From JBBPZA01 sp963728925 (GTDB lineage Bacteria > Actinomycetota > Thermoleophilia > Solirubrobacterales > Solirubrobacteraceae), in NCBI GenBank assembly GCA_963728925.1, contig CAVSMB010000022.1, positions 1 through 64,000 on the forward strand: a DNA stretch of 64,000 nt. The letters are read 5' to 3'. The notes under the pieces were generated by a model that did not search any database, was not told where the DNA came from, and saw only the letters and a list, made by a program, of their open reading frames with translations. Positions 24,073-32,987 of the stretch are shown one piece after another. Position 1 is the first letter of the stretch. Each line of letters opens with the position of its first letter. Both the position numbers and the translations under genes were made by a program.

Positions 24073-24635
24073 GTGGGGTCGGCCCGCGGGCCGCGGCCGC
24101 GGCCGCGGCCGGCGAGGAAGCGCAGTCCGATGATGCACATGAGCCCACCGGTCGCGGCGACCTCGACGGCCGGGTAGAAGAGCAGCTGGATGAGCGGGAA
24201 CCCGAAGACCCCGACGCGCGCGCCCCACGCGAACGACGACACGAGGGTCACGGCGATGCAGACGGCCAGCGCGACCGCGGCCGCGAACGGAGCCAGGGCG
24301 AACGCGCCCCCAGCGAAGGTCATGATCGACTTGCCCCCGCGGAAGGAGGCGAAGAGTGGGAGCGCGTGGCCGAGCATCGAGGCCGCGACCGCGGCGTACC
24401 CGACCCACGTCCCGCCGAGCGCGAGGCCGAGCAGCCCGGCCGCGAGGCCCTTGAGCGCGTCGCCCGCGAACACGGGCGCCGCGGCGCGGGCGCCGAGCAC
24501 CTCCATCGCGTTCCACGCGCCGGGGTTGCCGTCGCCGGCCTCGCGGAGGTCGACGCCGTGCGCGCGCCCCACCAGCAGCGCCACTGGGATCGAGCCGAGC
24601 AGGTAGCCGGCGATGACTGCGAGGGCGTAGTCCAC
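24024..24635 (-). CDS. PlsY-like glycerol-3-phosphate acyltransferase with altered motif
   Basis: A polytopic protein of about 203 residues (GTG 24635) or 213 (GTG 24665). It opens YALAVIAGYLLGSIPVALLVGR, as in PlsY. Motif 1, normally GSGNIGATN, is GDGNPGAWN, and motif 2, normally FKGGKG(V/I)AT, is FRGGKSIMT. PlsY moves acyl groups from acyl phosphate to glycerol-3-phosphate. These substitutions raise the possibility of a different acceptor. The basic, Gly-rich C-terminal tail is unusual. It lies inside the carotenoid region, opposite the glycosyltransferase. It could equally be the housekeeping enzyme if no other plsY exists. Confidence 0.72.
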   Translation of the reverse strand: MDYALAVIAGYLLGSIPVALLVGRAHGVDLREAGDGNPGAWNAMEVLGARAAAPVFAGDALKGLAAGLLGLALGGTWVGYAAVAASMLGHALPLFASFRGGKSIMTFAGGAFALAPFAAAVALAVCIAVTLVSSFAWGARVGVFGFPLIQLLFYPAVEVAATGGLMCIIGLRFLAGRGRGRGPRADPTQPGGRTDGIGSRGAA

Positions 24636-24725
24636 GGGACGATTGTCGCCCAGCGTGGTCGCCACCGGGGATCGGAGGGGTCGGCCCGCCGCCGACTCGG
24701 CGCCGAGCGGCCTGGCCCCCCAACC

Positions 24726-24731
24726 TATCCT
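24726..24731 (+). promoter_or_regulatory. candidate -10 element (TATCCT), leaderless
   Basis: TATCCT lies eight bases before the ATG of the DMT transporter gene, with no Shine-Dalgarno sequence. Confidence 0.45.
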
Positions 24732-24739
24732 GCTTCGGG

Positions 24740-25708
24740 ATGAGCGCCCGCGCCTGGGTGGCCTTCGCCGCCGTCTCGACCCTGTGGGGGATCCCCTACC
24801 TGTTCATCAAGATCGCGGTCGACGACGGGGTCCCGCCCGCCTTCCTGGCGTGGTCGCGTGTCGCGATGGCGGCGGTCGTCCTCCTGGCGCTCGCGTGGCG
24901 GTCCGGCCTGCTCCCGAGCCTGCGCGGGCGCTGGCGCTGGCTTGCCCTTTACGCGCTCTTCGAGATCTCGATCCCCTTCCCGCTCATCGCCGCCGGCGAG
25001 CGCCACGTCGCCTCGTCGCTCGCGGCGATCATCATCGCGGCCGTCCCATTGTTCATCGCCCTGCTCGCCCTGCGCTTCGATCCCGACGAGCGCGCGACCG
25101 GCCGGCGGCTGGTCGGGCTGGTCACCGGCCTTGCGGGCGTCGCGGCGCTCGTCGGGATCGACGTCGCGGGCCGGACCGACGAGCTGATCGGCGCGGCCGC
25201 GATCCTCCTCGCCGCGGTGGGCTACGCGGCGGGGCCGATGGTGCTCAAGCGCGGGCTGACCGACCTCGATCCGCGCGCCACGATGGGCGCCAGCCTCGCC
25301 CTCGCCACCCTCGCGCTGACCCCGCTCACCGCGCTGGACCTCCCGGGCGAGGCGCCGTCGGGCGAGGCGCTCGCCTCGATCGTCGTGCTCGGGCTGTTCT
25401 GCACCGCCGCCGCGTTCGTGCTCTTCGGATCCCTGATCGCGGAGGTCGGGCCCGGCCGAGCCGCGGTCATCACCTACGTCGCGCCGGTCGTCGCCGTGGC
25501 GCTCGGCATGACCGTACTCGACGAGCGCCCCGGCGCCGGGGCGGTGGCCGGCCTGCTCCTGATCCTCGCCGGCTCGTGGCTGTCGACCGACGGCCGCCTG
25601 CCCCCCGGTCTCACCGCGATCTGGGCGCGCGTGCCCTTCGGCCGCCGCCCGACCTCGCGCGCGCAGGACGCGCCGCCGCCGCGGCTGTCGGCCGAGCGAG
25701 CCGCCTGA
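24740..25708 (+). CDS. EamA-family drug/metabolite transporter
   Basis: A 322-residue protein with ten predicted membrane segments in two EamA repeats (the second begins around LIGAAAILLAAVGYAAG). Landmarks include LWGIPYLFIKIAV and the C-terminal GRAAVITYVAPVVAVALGM. It should export a small metabolite across the inner membrane; the substrate is unknown. A Pro/Arg cytoplasmic tail closes the protein. The CrtA-like gene starts two bases after the stop, so the two are co-transcribed. Confidence 0.87.
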   Translation: MSARAWVAFAAVSTLWGIPYLFIKIAVDDGVPPAFLAWSRVAMAAVVLLALAWRSGLLPSLRGRWRWLALYALFEISIPFPLIAAGERHVASSLAAIIIAAVPLFIALLALRFDPDERATGRRLVGLVTGLAGVAALVGIDVAGRTDELIGAAAILLAAVGYAAGPMVLKRGLTDLDPRATMGASLALATLALTPLTALDLPGEAPSGEALASIVVLGLFCTAAAFVLFGSLIAEVGPGRAAVITYVAPVVAVALGMTVLDERPGAGAVAGLLLILAGSWLSTDGRLPPGLTAIWARVPFGRRPTSRAQDAPPPRLSAERAA

Positions 25709-25710
25709 GC

Positions 25711-26451
25711 GTGCTCGCCTCGTTCCACCTCGTGCGCTATCCGCGCAGCGCGGCCTCGCGCGGCTTCTCGCGCATGGGACTCGACCGTCCCGACCTGCAC
25801 CGCACCGCCGGCCTGCGCTTCTGGCGGCTGCTCGGGACGGGCCGCGGCGCGACGATGACCCTCTCGGCCGATCTGCGCCGCTGGGCGCTCTTCGCCGTGT
25901 GGGACGACGAGCAGGCCCTCGACGCGTTCCTCGCGAGCTCCCCCGTCGCCGCACGCTGGCGTGAGTGGGGGCAAGAGACATGGCACGTGCGCCTCGAGCC
26001 GCTGCGCGCGCGAGGAGCGTGGGGGGGTGTGAACCCGCTGGGGGCGGAGAAGGGCGGAGCCGGGGAGATCGCGCCGGTCGCGATCCTCACTCGCGCCACC
26101 ATCCGGCCCACCCGCCTCGTCCCGTTCTACCGTTCGATCCTCCCGCCCGCCGCCGACCTGGTGCGCCAGCCGGGGCTGCTCGCCTCCGTCGGCATCGGCG
26201 AGTGGCCTGTGGCGCGCCAGGCGACGTTCTCGCTGTGGCGCACGCTCGACGACGCGCAGGCCTACGCCTACCGGCGGCCCGAGCATCGCCGCGTCGTCGA
26301 GCGCACCCGCGCCGGCCGGTGGTACTCCGAGGAGCTCTTCGCGCGCTTCCGTCCCTACGCCTCGGCGGGGACGTGGGACGGGCGTGACCCGCTGACCTCA
26401 CCTGACGTCGGCCAGCAGGCGGTCGAGGGCCCGCCAGAACACGCGGCGTGA
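25711..26451 (+). CDS. spheroidene monooxygenase-like protein (CrtA family)
   Basis: A 246-residue protein that follows the CrtA pattern: an opening of the form LASFHLVRYPRS, then MGLDRPDLHRTAGLRFWRLLGTGRG, AVWDDEQALDAFL, and a C-terminal FSLWRTLDDAQAYAYR with ELFARFRPY. CrtA enzymes are haem-dependent and add oxygen at C-2 of acyclic carotenoids, giving keto groups. The position beside crtB/crtI/cruF-like genes fits such a role. GTG 25711 is chosen from its position two bases behind the transporter. The end overlaps the opposing hydrolase gene by 54 bases. Confidence 0.8.
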   Translation: MLASFHLVRYPRSAASRGFSRMGLDRPDLHRTAGLRFWRLLGTGRGATMTLSADLRRWALFAVWDDEQALDAFLASSPVAARWREWGQETWHVRLEPLRARGAWGGVNPLGAEKGGAGEIAPVAILTRATIRPTRLVPFYRSILPPAADLVRQPGLLASVGIGEWPVARQATFSLWRTLDDAQAYAYRRPEHRRVVERTRAGRWYSEELFARFRPYASAGTWDGRDPLTSPDVGQQAVEGPPEHAA

Positions 26452-27177
26452 GGCCGGACCGGCGCGCTGGGGCGCAAGGTGGTCGTCGGCGGCGGATGTC
26501 GTGACCAGTCGATAGCTCCGCCGGGCGCGGGGGACGCGGCTCGCGCCGGCGACGATCGCCCGCGCGGTCGCCGTGCCGACGGTGCGGTCGTCCGCGCCGG
26601 CCAGGGCGACGATCCGCGTGCGCCGCGGCACGAGCGCCCCGGGCACGGGCGGGATCACGAGGCCCTCGACCCTCAGCCCGGGCAGCGCGCGGCCCGGGTA
26701 GGCGGCGAACACGGCGCGGGCGGGTGGAAGCCCGGCACGCGGAGCGATCGCAGCGTAGTCGGCCGCCAGCGCCCCCCCGGCCGAGTGCCCGGCGACGACG
26801 AGCCGCCGCTCGTCGGCCGGCACCCGCGCGAGCGCGGCGCGGATGCCCGCCAGAGCGTTGGCCAGGAAGCTCGCGGGCGGGGCGAGCCCCTCCTGGTAGG
26901 TGGGGTAGACGACGACGGCTCCGTCACGGGCGAGGTGGTCGAGCCACGGGCCGTACTCGCGCGGGTCCGTCGCGAAGACCCCGTGGAGGAAGACCACGAC
27001 GGGCCGCCGGGCCGTCGGCCCTGGGCTCTTGAGCACGACGGCGCCCCGCGCCCCCGACCCGACGGCGACCATCTGCACGGGCGGTGCCCCGGGCTTCGAG
27101 TCCGCGTCGCCGCCGCACCCGATCGCGACGGCGGTGAGGAGGGCGACGAGCGCGAGGAGAGAGAGCCGGGCCGTCAC
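26398..27177 (-). CDS. alpha/beta hydrolase lipoprotein
   Basis: A 259-residue protein with a lipoprotein signal (LLALVALLTAVAIGC, lipid-modified Cys likely at about 22). The hydrolase core shows the oxyanion region VVFLHGVF, nucleophile elbow GHSAGGALA, an Asp in LAGADDRTVG and a His in AADDHLAPQ, giving a full triad. It is anchored outside the cytoplasm. Its start overlaps the second crtI-like gene (GTGA), so it is the last gene of the carotenoid operon. Cleavage of an ester or acylated product is possible; the substrate is unknown. Confidence 0.82.
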   Translation of the reverse strand: MTARLSLLALVALLTAVAIGCGGDADSKPGAPPVQMVAVGSGARGAVVLKSPGPTARRPVVVFLHGVFATDPREYGPWLDHLARDGAVVVYPTYQEGLAPPASFLANALAGIRAALARVPADERRLVVAGHSAGGALAADYAAIAPRAGLPPARAVFAAYPGRALPGLRVEGLVIPPVPGALVPRRTRIVALAGADDRTVGTATARAIVAGASRVPRARRSYRLVTTSAADDHLAPQRAGPASRRVFWRALDRLLADVR

Positions 27178-28643
27178 CTCGCGGCCCCGATCTCCTCGGC
27201 GACGATCTTCGCGCTGAGCATCACCAGCGGCAGGCCTCCCCCCGGGTGCGTCGTGCCGCCGACCAGGTAGAGGCCCGGCAGCGCGCGCGAGACGTTCGGC
27301 GGGCGCCTGAGTGTGCCCAGACGGCCGTGGGGCGCAGCGCCGTAGATCGCGCCGCCCGGTGCGCCCGTCTCGCGCTCCAGGTCGGCGGGCGTGCGCCGCG
27401 CCCGGACGAGGACCCGGTCGCCGACGTCCAGGCCGCGGCGAGCCAGTGTGTCGAGAAGGTGCGCCTCGTAGGCCTTCGCCTCGACCTCCCAGTCGACGCC
27501 GCCGCTCGGCGCGTTGGCGAGCACGAACCAGTTCTCGCCGTCCGGCGGCGCCTCGCCGGGATCGCTGACCCACGACGCACTGACGTAGAGCGTCGGGTCG
27601 GCGGCAGGCCGGCGGCGGACGAAGACGTCGTCGAACTCGGCGTCGTAGTCGGAGGGGAAGAGGATCGTGTGGTGGGCGCGGCTCGCGTCGCGCCCGCGCA
27701 GTCCCAGCATCAGCGCGAACCCCGACAGCGAGCGCTCGCCGCCGCTCCGCTTGCCCCGGCCGGCCCGGAGGCGAGGCGCAGGCAGCAGGTCGCGGACCAT
27801 CGCCGCCGCGTCCGCGGTGCAGACGACCGCCTGGCAGGCGAGGCGCTCACTGTCGGTGTCGACCGCGGCGACCCGCCCGGCGGCGCGGCGGATCCCCACG
27901 GCCGGCGTCGCGAGCCGCAGCTCGCCGCCGAGCCGCTCGAGCCGGCCGGCGAGCGCCCGCACGATCCCGTACAGGCCGCCGCGCACGTGCCACGCGCCCC
28001 ACGCGTGCTCGACGTAGCCGGCGACGGCGAGGGCGGCGGGGGCGCGCCGGGGGTCCGCGCCGGCGTAGGTGGCGAAGCGCTCGACGACCATGGCCAGGCG
28101 AGGGTCGCGAATCGTCGAGCGCGCCAGCCCGCGCAGGGTCAGCCACGGGCGCACGCGGAGGAGGTCGCGCGGGTCCGGCGCGCGCTCACCGGCCCGCGGC
28201 CGGCGCGGCGGCCACGGCGGCGGGCCGGTGAGGAACGGGACCGACGCCCGCCACATCTGCGCGCACGTCCCGAGGAACGCCGCCCAGTCCGTTCCTGCGC
28301 CGGGCGACCAGGCCTCGAGCGCCTCGAGGGCGCGCGGAAGGTCGGCGCTCAGCTCGAGCCGGGTCCCGTCCGCGAAGTTGTAGCGCGTGACCGGCTCGAC
28401 GCGCACGAGGTCGAGCTCCTCCTCCGCGGGTGCGCCGGTCTGCGCGAAGAGCTCGCGCAAGACCCAGGGCATCGTGAGCAGCGAGGGCCCGGTGTCCCAG
28501 CGGAAGCCGTCGCGCTCGAGCCGTCCCGCCTTCCCGCCCGCGCCGGCGCCCTGCTCGAGCACCGTGACGCGGTGTCCGGCCGCGGCGAGCCTGACCGCGG
28601 CGGCGAGCCCCCCGACGCCCGCGCCGACGACGACGATCCTCAC
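27174..28643 (-). CDS. second CrtI-family carotenoid desaturase/oxidase
   Basis: A 489-residue FAD enzyme. It has the N-terminal dinucleotide motif VVVGAGVGGLAAA, the CrtI block GRLERDGFRWDTGPSLLTMP, and the C-terminal GLYLVGGTTHPGGGLPLVMLSAK. It is a paralogue of the crtI 1.6 kb upstream but differs widely, which suggests a later step. Candidates are 3,4-desaturation (CrtD type) or terminal oxidation. GTG 28643 overlaps the cruF-like stop, and its own stop overlaps the hydrolase start, so translation is coupled through the operon. Confidence 0.88.
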   Translation of the reverse strand: MRIVVVGAGVGGLAAAVRLAAAGHRVTVLEQGAGAGGKAGRLERDGFRWDTGPSLLTMPWVLRELFAQTGAPAEEELDLVRVEPVTRYNFADGTRLELSADLPRALEALEAWSPGAGTDWAAFLGTCAQMWRASVPFLTGPPPWPPRRPRAGERAPDPRDLLRVRPWLTLRGLARSTIRDPRLAMVVERFATYAGADPRRAPAALAVAGYVEHAWGAWHVRGGLYGIVRALAGRLERLGGELRLATPAVGIRRAAGRVAAVDTDSERLACQAVVCTADAAAMVRDLLPAPRLRAGRGKRSGGERSLSGFALMLGLRGRDASRAHHTILFPSDYDAEFDDVFVRRRPAADPTLYVSASWVSDPGEAPPDGENWFVLANAPSGGVDWEVEAKAYEAHLLDTLARRGLDVGDRVLVRARRTPADLERETGAPGGAIYGAAPHGRLGTLRRPPNVSRALPGLYLVGGTTHPGGGLPLVMLSAKIVAEEIGAAR

Positions 28644-29368
28644 CGTCGCCGCCCGAGCCGGCGCGCGAGGGCCGGGATCGCGAAGGCGCCCATGGCGAGC
28701 CCTCCGGCCAGCGCGACGTGCGGACGGCGCCAGAACGCGACGTTGGCGAAGATCTCCCCGACCCACGTCCACGCGTAGAGGGCGAGCGCGCCGTCGCCGT
28801 CGCGGGCGGGGTCGTCGCCGGGGTCCAGAGCGGCCCATGCGGTGTAGACGAGCGCGCCGCACGTGAGCCAGCCCGCGAAGTTGGAGAGCGGGACGCCCGC
28901 GTAGCGCCCGCCTCCTGGCCACCGCCAGTAGCCGTCGGCCACCATGCGCGGGTCGACGAACACGTCCCACGCCGTCAGTGCGCATGCGGCCAGCGCGATG
29001 CGCCGCGGCGGCCGCCGGTCGACGAGCCCGGCAACGACCCAGGCGGGCCGCGCCATCAGCGCCCACGGGACGCCCACCGCGAGCGGCACGCCGCCGGCCT
29101 TGGGCCCAAGCTTGTCGCCGTAGGCGTAGTGGCCGAACGGCCGCCCGGTCCTCACGCCGACGAGCTCGACGGCGTGCGCGACCCCCGCCGCGACCGCGAG
29201 CAGCACGGCGCCCCGCCGCCCGCGTGCCTCGACCGCGTCCGCCGCCGAGCAGGCGAGCATCAACCCGAGGATCCCCGTCGTGGCCGCCGTGCGGCGGTGC
29301 TCGGGCACCCGGGGGTAGAGCAGCTGCGCGCCGACGAGCGCGGCGAAGAGCGGACGCGAGAGTCTCAA
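28640..29368 (-). CDS. cruF: CruF-like carotenoid 1',2'-hydratase (DUF422)
   Basis: A polytopic membrane protein of about 242 residues. The DUF422 landmarks are AHAVELVGVRTGRPFGHYAYG, LAVGVPWALMA, TAWDVFVDPRMVADGYWRW and GVPLSNFAGWLTCG. CruF adds water across the terminal double bond of acyclic psi ends. The start is uncertain: TTG 29368 has GAGGA eleven bases upstream; GTG 29395 adds nine residues. It lies between crtB and the second crtI-type gene in the same operon. Hydroxyl introduced here would provide the site for the nearby glycosyltransferase. Confidence 0.83.
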   Translation of the reverse strand: MRLSRPLFAALVGAQLLYPRVPEHRRTAATTGILGLMLACSAADAVEARGRRGAVLLAVAAGVAHAVELVGVRTGRPFGHYAYGDKLGPKAGGVPLAVGVPWALMARPAWVVAGLVDRRPPRRIALAACALTAWDVFVDPRMVADGYWRWPGGGRYAGVPLSNFAGWLTCGALVYTAWAALDPGDDPARDGDGALALYAWTWVGEIFANVAFWRRPHVALAGGLAMGAFAIPALARRLGRRR

Positions 29369-29450
29369 GGGCCCGCGGATCCTCGCACCCGGCACGCCCG
29401 GCTGGCCGCAGTCGCGCGACCGGGCCCGGCCGGGCTCTCCGGCAACCCGC

Positions 29451-30269
29451 TCAGCGTGCGGCGACCGCGACGCGGCTTGCGGCGACGAGCAGCTTGCGGC
29501 GCGTCGGGACCACGGCGCGGCCGGGCCGGGCGCCGTACCCGTCGCGCTCGATCTGGCGGAGGATCTCGCGGTACATGCCCGCGGCGGCCGAGATCGCCCG
29601 GCGCCCGTGCACGAGCTTGGGGATGCCGGCGCATCCGACCTCGTAGAGCGCGTCCGCCCGGGCGATCTGGTCGCGCATGAGGTGCTCGCGCCGTCCCGGG
29701 GCCGGGGCGCCGAAGCGCTGAACGGTTTCACGGGCCAGGTAGGTTCGGCCGTTGGCGAGGTCCTCGTCGATGTCGCGAAGGATGTTCGTCCGCTGCATGG
29801 CCATCCCGAGCGAGGCGGCGGCCTCGTCGGCCGGCTCGCGCGTCCCGAGCAGCGCCGCCATCGTGAGCCCGACCGTCCCGGCGACCCGGTAGCAGTAGCG
29901 GTCGACGTCCTCCTCGGTGAACATCGTCCGCAGCTCGAGGTCGTCGCGCATCCCCGCGCAGAAGTCGAGCACCGCGTGGCGGGGCAGCGGGTGGCGGCCG
30001 TCGAGGTCGGCGAGGATCCGCGTCTCGCGTGTCCACGCAAGCGCCCTTCCGCCGCACCAGCTCTCGACCGCCGCGACGTGCTCCTCCGCGTCGGGATCGC
30101 CGAAGTCCACGAGGTCGTCGAGCGTCCGGAAGACAAGGTAGAGCAGGTAGACATCGTCGCGCAGGTCGCGCGGCAGCAGCCGGCAGGCGATCGCGAACGT
30201 TCGCGCGATGCGACGCGTCGTCGACCGCGCCTCGTCGACGAGGTCGGGCTCACGCCGCGGCAGCAGCAC
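29451..30269 (-). CDS. crtB: phytoene synthase
   Basis: A 272-residue trans-isoprenyl synthase. GTG 30269 has AAGGAGG five bases upstream, which decides the start. The first Asp-rich motif is DDLVD at 51-55 and the second is NILRDIDEDLANGRTYL near residue 175. FAIACRLLPRDLRDDVYLLY is the conserved opening. It joins two geranylgeranyl diphosphates to phytoene. The start overlaps the end of crtI by 20 bases. No GGPP synthase gene is seen in the window. Confidence 0.92.
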   Translation of the reverse strand: MLLPRREPDLVDEARSTTRRIARTFAIACRLLPRDLRDDVYLLYLVFRTLDDLVDFGDPDAEEHVAAVESWCGGRALAWTRETRILADLDGRHPLPRHAVLDFCAGMRDDLELRTMFTEEDVDRYCYRVAGTVGLTMAALLGTREPADEAAASLGMAMQRTNILRDIDEDLANGRTYLARETVQRFGAPAPGRREHLMRDQIARADALYEVGCAGIPKLVHGRRAISAAAGMYREILRQIERDGYGARPGRAVVPTRRKLLVAASRVAVAAR

Positions 30270-31731
30270 GGTCCCTCCTTCGCATCGTCGGGGGCCGTCC
30301 GAGGTCGTCGAGCATGAGCCCCGCGGTGACCTGCGCCCCGAACAGCACGCCGGGGATTCCCGCGCCGGGGTGCGTCCCGCCCCCGACGTGGTACATGCCG
30401 GCGACGTGGCGGTCGCGGCTGGGCTGGCGGAAGGCGGCCGACTGGTGCAGCGTCGGCTCGACGGCGAAGGCGTTGCCGTCGACCGCGCCGAAGTCGCGCA
30501 GGAAGTCCTCGGGCGTGCGTCGATGCTCGACGACGATCGAGTCGCGCAGGCCTGCCATGCCGTACGTTCGCTCGTACTCGTCGAGGACCGCGTCGCGCAG
30601 CCGCTCGCCCTCGCCGCTCCAGTCAATCCCCGCGGTGAGGTTCGGGACCGGAAGCAGCACGCACAACGAGTCGCCCCCCTGCACCGCCATGCCCGGCTCG
30701 GTGCGCGCCGGCGCGTGGACGTAGGTCGACAGCGTCCGCGGCAGGCGCGCGGCGCGCGTCACGTCGTGGATGAACCCCCGGAAGTCGCGCCCGACGAGCA
30801 GCGTGTGGTGGCGCAACTGGGGGAAGACGCGATCGCAACCGAGGTACAGGAGCAGGCAGGACATCGTCGGGCGCAGGGGGCGTCGCGGCGGGCGGCGGCC
30901 CAACAGCTCGGGCACGCGCAGCACGTCGCCGTTGTGGACAACGGCGTCGGCCGCGACGGCCTCGCCGTCCTCGAGCGCCACCCCGCGCGCACGCCCTCCT
31001 CGGTGCTCGACGGCGGCCACGCGCGCGCCGTAGCGCACGTCGAGCGGCCGCGCCATGGCCTGGACGACCGAATGGACCCCGCCGTCGCAGTACCACCCGC
31101 CGTCGACGATCTGCAGATGGACGAGCGCCGCGTAGATGGCGGGCACCCGGAACGGGTCGCCGCCGATGAACATGGAGTGGAACGAGAAGGCCTCGCGGAC
31201 GCGCGGGTGGCTGAAGTGCTGCGCGGTGAGGTGCCAGAGCGTGCGGTGAGCGCCCAGCCGCACCATCCGCGGGAGGAAGCGAAGGAGGTCGCCGTACCCG
31301 AACGGGCGCCGGCCGGCGTCGAGGATCCCCTCCTCGTAGATCGGCCGCACGGCCGCGAGGTAGCCGTCCAGCGCGAGGGCGTCGCGCGGGGAGAGTCGGG
31401 CGATCTCGGCCCGTAGGCGGTCGACGTCCGAGCTGAAGTCGAAGCACCCCTCCTCGCCGTCCCAGCGGATCCGGTAGAGCGGGTCGAGGCGGTGCAGCTC
31501 GAGCTCGGCGCCGGCGTCGAGGCCGCCGGCCGCGAAGGTCTCCTCGAGCACCCACGGCATCGTGATGAGCGACGGCCCGGTGTCCCAGGTGAAGCCGCCG
31601 TCGCGGATCTGCCCGGCGCGCCCGCCCGGCCCGAGCCCGCGCTCGAGCACGACGACGTCGTGGCCGGCGCCCTGGAGGCGGAGCGCGGTCGCGAGGCCGC
31701 CGAGCCCGGCGCCGATGACCGCGACCCTCAT
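30250..31731 (-). CDS. crtI: phytoene desaturase
   Basis: A 493-residue FAD flavoprotein of the CrtI family. The N-terminus has VAVIGAGLGGLATALRL and GFTWDTGPSLITMPWVLEE; the C-terminus has GMYHVGGGTHPGAGIPGVLFGAQ. It desaturates phytoene to neurosporene or lycopene. ATG 31731 overlaps the fni stop (ATGA). A normal CrtI length and intact ends suggest an active enzyme. It is the first of two CrtI-type genes in this operon and, by position next to crtB, the likelier phytoene desaturase. Confidence 0.9.
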   Translation of the reverse strand: MRVAVIGAGLGGLATALRLQGAGHDVVVLERGLGPGGRAGQIRDGGFTWDTGPSLITMPWVLEETFAAGGLDAGAELELHRLDPLYRIRWDGEEGCFDFSSDVDRLRAEIARLSPRDALALDGYLAAVRPIYEEGILDAGRRPFGYGDLLRFLPRMVRLGAHRTLWHLTAQHFSHPRVREAFSFHSMFIGGDPFRVPAIYAALVHLQIVDGGWYCDGGVHSVVQAMARPLDVRYGARVAAVEHRGGRARGVALEDGEAVAADAVVHNGDVLRVPELLGRRPPRRPLRPTMSCLLLYLGCDRVFPQLRHHTLLVGRDFRGFIHDVTRAARLPRTLSTYVHAPARTEPGMAVQGGDSLCVLLPVPNLTAGIDWSGEGERLRDAVLDEYERTYGMAGLRDSIVVEHRRTPEDFLRDFGAVDGNAFAVEPTLHQSAAFRQPSRDRHVAGMYHVGGGTHPGAGIPGVLFGAQVTAGLMLDDLGRPPTMRRRDRAAAAA

Positions 31732-32753
31732 CGCAGGTGCTCCGTGCCCAGCTGCGCGGAGCCTGCCGCGCCGGCGGCCCACGTGGCGATGCGCAGCTGC
31801 TCGATGAGCACGCCGAGGGTCTCGTCACAGCGGCCGTCCTGGGCGGCGACGAGGAGCGGGCGCGCGAGCCCGGCCGCCGCGGCGCCGAGGGCCAGGCACT
31901 TCGCGACGTCGACCCCGTCGCGCACCCCTCCGCTCGCGATGAGCTCGAGTCCAGGCGCCGCGACGCGCGCCTCGGCCAGCGCGGCGACGGTCGGCACGCC
32001 CCAGCCGCCGAAGGCCTGGGCCACCGCCTCGGCCCCGGGGTCGCGGCGCCCCTCGACGAGCGCCCAGTTCGTCCCGCCCGCGCCGGCGACGTCGACGGCG
32101 GCGACCCCGGCGGCGGCGAGCAGCGCCACGTCGGAGCCATCCATCCCGAAGCCGACCTCCTTCACGACGACCGGCCGCGGGGCCAGTCGCTCCACGGCCT
32201 CGGCGACGCGCTCGGCGACGCCGGAGAAGGCGGGCTCGCCCTCGGGCTGGACCGCCTCCTGGATCGGGTTGAGGTGGATAGAGAGGCCGTCGGCGCCGAG
32301 CAGCTCGACGAGGCGCTCGGCGCGCTCGGGGCCGTCGGGACGCCGGATCTCGCCCGCGCCGAGGTTCGCGAGCAGCAGCGGCGGGCGGTCGCCGCCGCGG
32401 TAGGTCGGCAGCAGCGCCGGCTCGTCGAGGAGCTGGCGCCCGGACCCGAGCGTCAGGGCCACGCCCTGCTGGGCCGCCGCACGGGCCAGGCGGCGGTTGA
32501 TCTCGGTGGCCTCGGCCGTTCCCCCAGTCATCGCCGAGATGACGACCGGCGCGGCGAGCGCGGCACCGAGCAGCTCGGTGGCGAGCGACACGTCGCCCAG
32601 GTCGCGGCCCGGCAGTGCGCGGTGGCGCAGCCGGACCTCGTCGAGCCCGGTCGCGATCGCGTGGGTCACCCCAGGGCCCGCGGCTAAGCGCAGATGATCG
32701 GCCTTCCGGGCGGAGCCGGGACCGGCGGTGGAGTCGGTGAGCGGGATCGCCAA
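31728..32753 (-). CDS. fni: type 2 isopentenyl diphosphate isomerase
   Basis: A 341-residue FMN-dependent enzyme with the family marks SARKADHLRL, SAMTGGTAEATEINRRLA, the catalytic-region VVKEVGFGM and the phosphate-binding ASGGVRDGVDVAKCLALGA. It interconverts IPP and DMAPP, giving precursors for carotenoids. TTG 32753 is chosen because GAGG lies six bases upstream; a reading from TTG 32789 adds twelve residues. It is the first gene of the carotenoid operon. Confidence 0.9.
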   Translation of the reverse strand: MAIPLTDSTAGPGSARKADHLRLAAGPGVTHAIATGLDEVRLRHRALPGRDLGDVSLATELLGAALAAPVVISAMTGGTAEATEINRRLARAAAQQGVALTLGSGRQLLDEPALLPTYRGGDRPPLLLANLGAGEIRRPDGPERAERLVELLGADGLSIHLNPIQEAVQPEGEPAFSGVAERVAEAVERLAPRPVVVKEVGFGMDGSDVALLAAAGVAAVDVAGAGGTNWALVEGRRDPGAEAVAQAFGGWGVPTVAALAEARVAAPGLELIASGGVRDGVDVAKCLALGAAAAGLARPLLVAAQDGRCDETLGVLIEQLRIATWAAGAAGSAQLGTEHLR

Positions 32754-32840
32754 GGCAGGCCTCAGGGGGTGTACGGCACTCCATCGCAAAGAGTTGACGG
32801 AATGCGAGGCGGAAGAGTCACCGGGCTTGGCGGCGAGGCG

Positions 32841-32883
32841 CGTCGGTCTCGGGCGAAGGAGTGAGGCCCGTCGGTCTCGGGCG
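32841..32883. repeat. short direct repeat CGTCGGTCTCGGGCG, two copies
   Basis: The 15-mer occurs at 32841-32855 and again at 32869-32883, a 28-base period. It lies in the 234-base gap between fni and the carboxypeptidase gene, upstream of the carotenoid operon. It may be a regulator binding pair or a chance duplication. Nothing else is seen in this gap. Confidence 0.4.
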
Positions 32884-32987
32884 GAGGGGCGGCCTCCTCG
32901 CCCAGCGCGCGACCCTTCCTCCTCCCTCGCCAGATGCTGTAAACGCCGGTAGCGCGCCTTCGCGGGAGCGTGCCCGCGCTACCCGCG

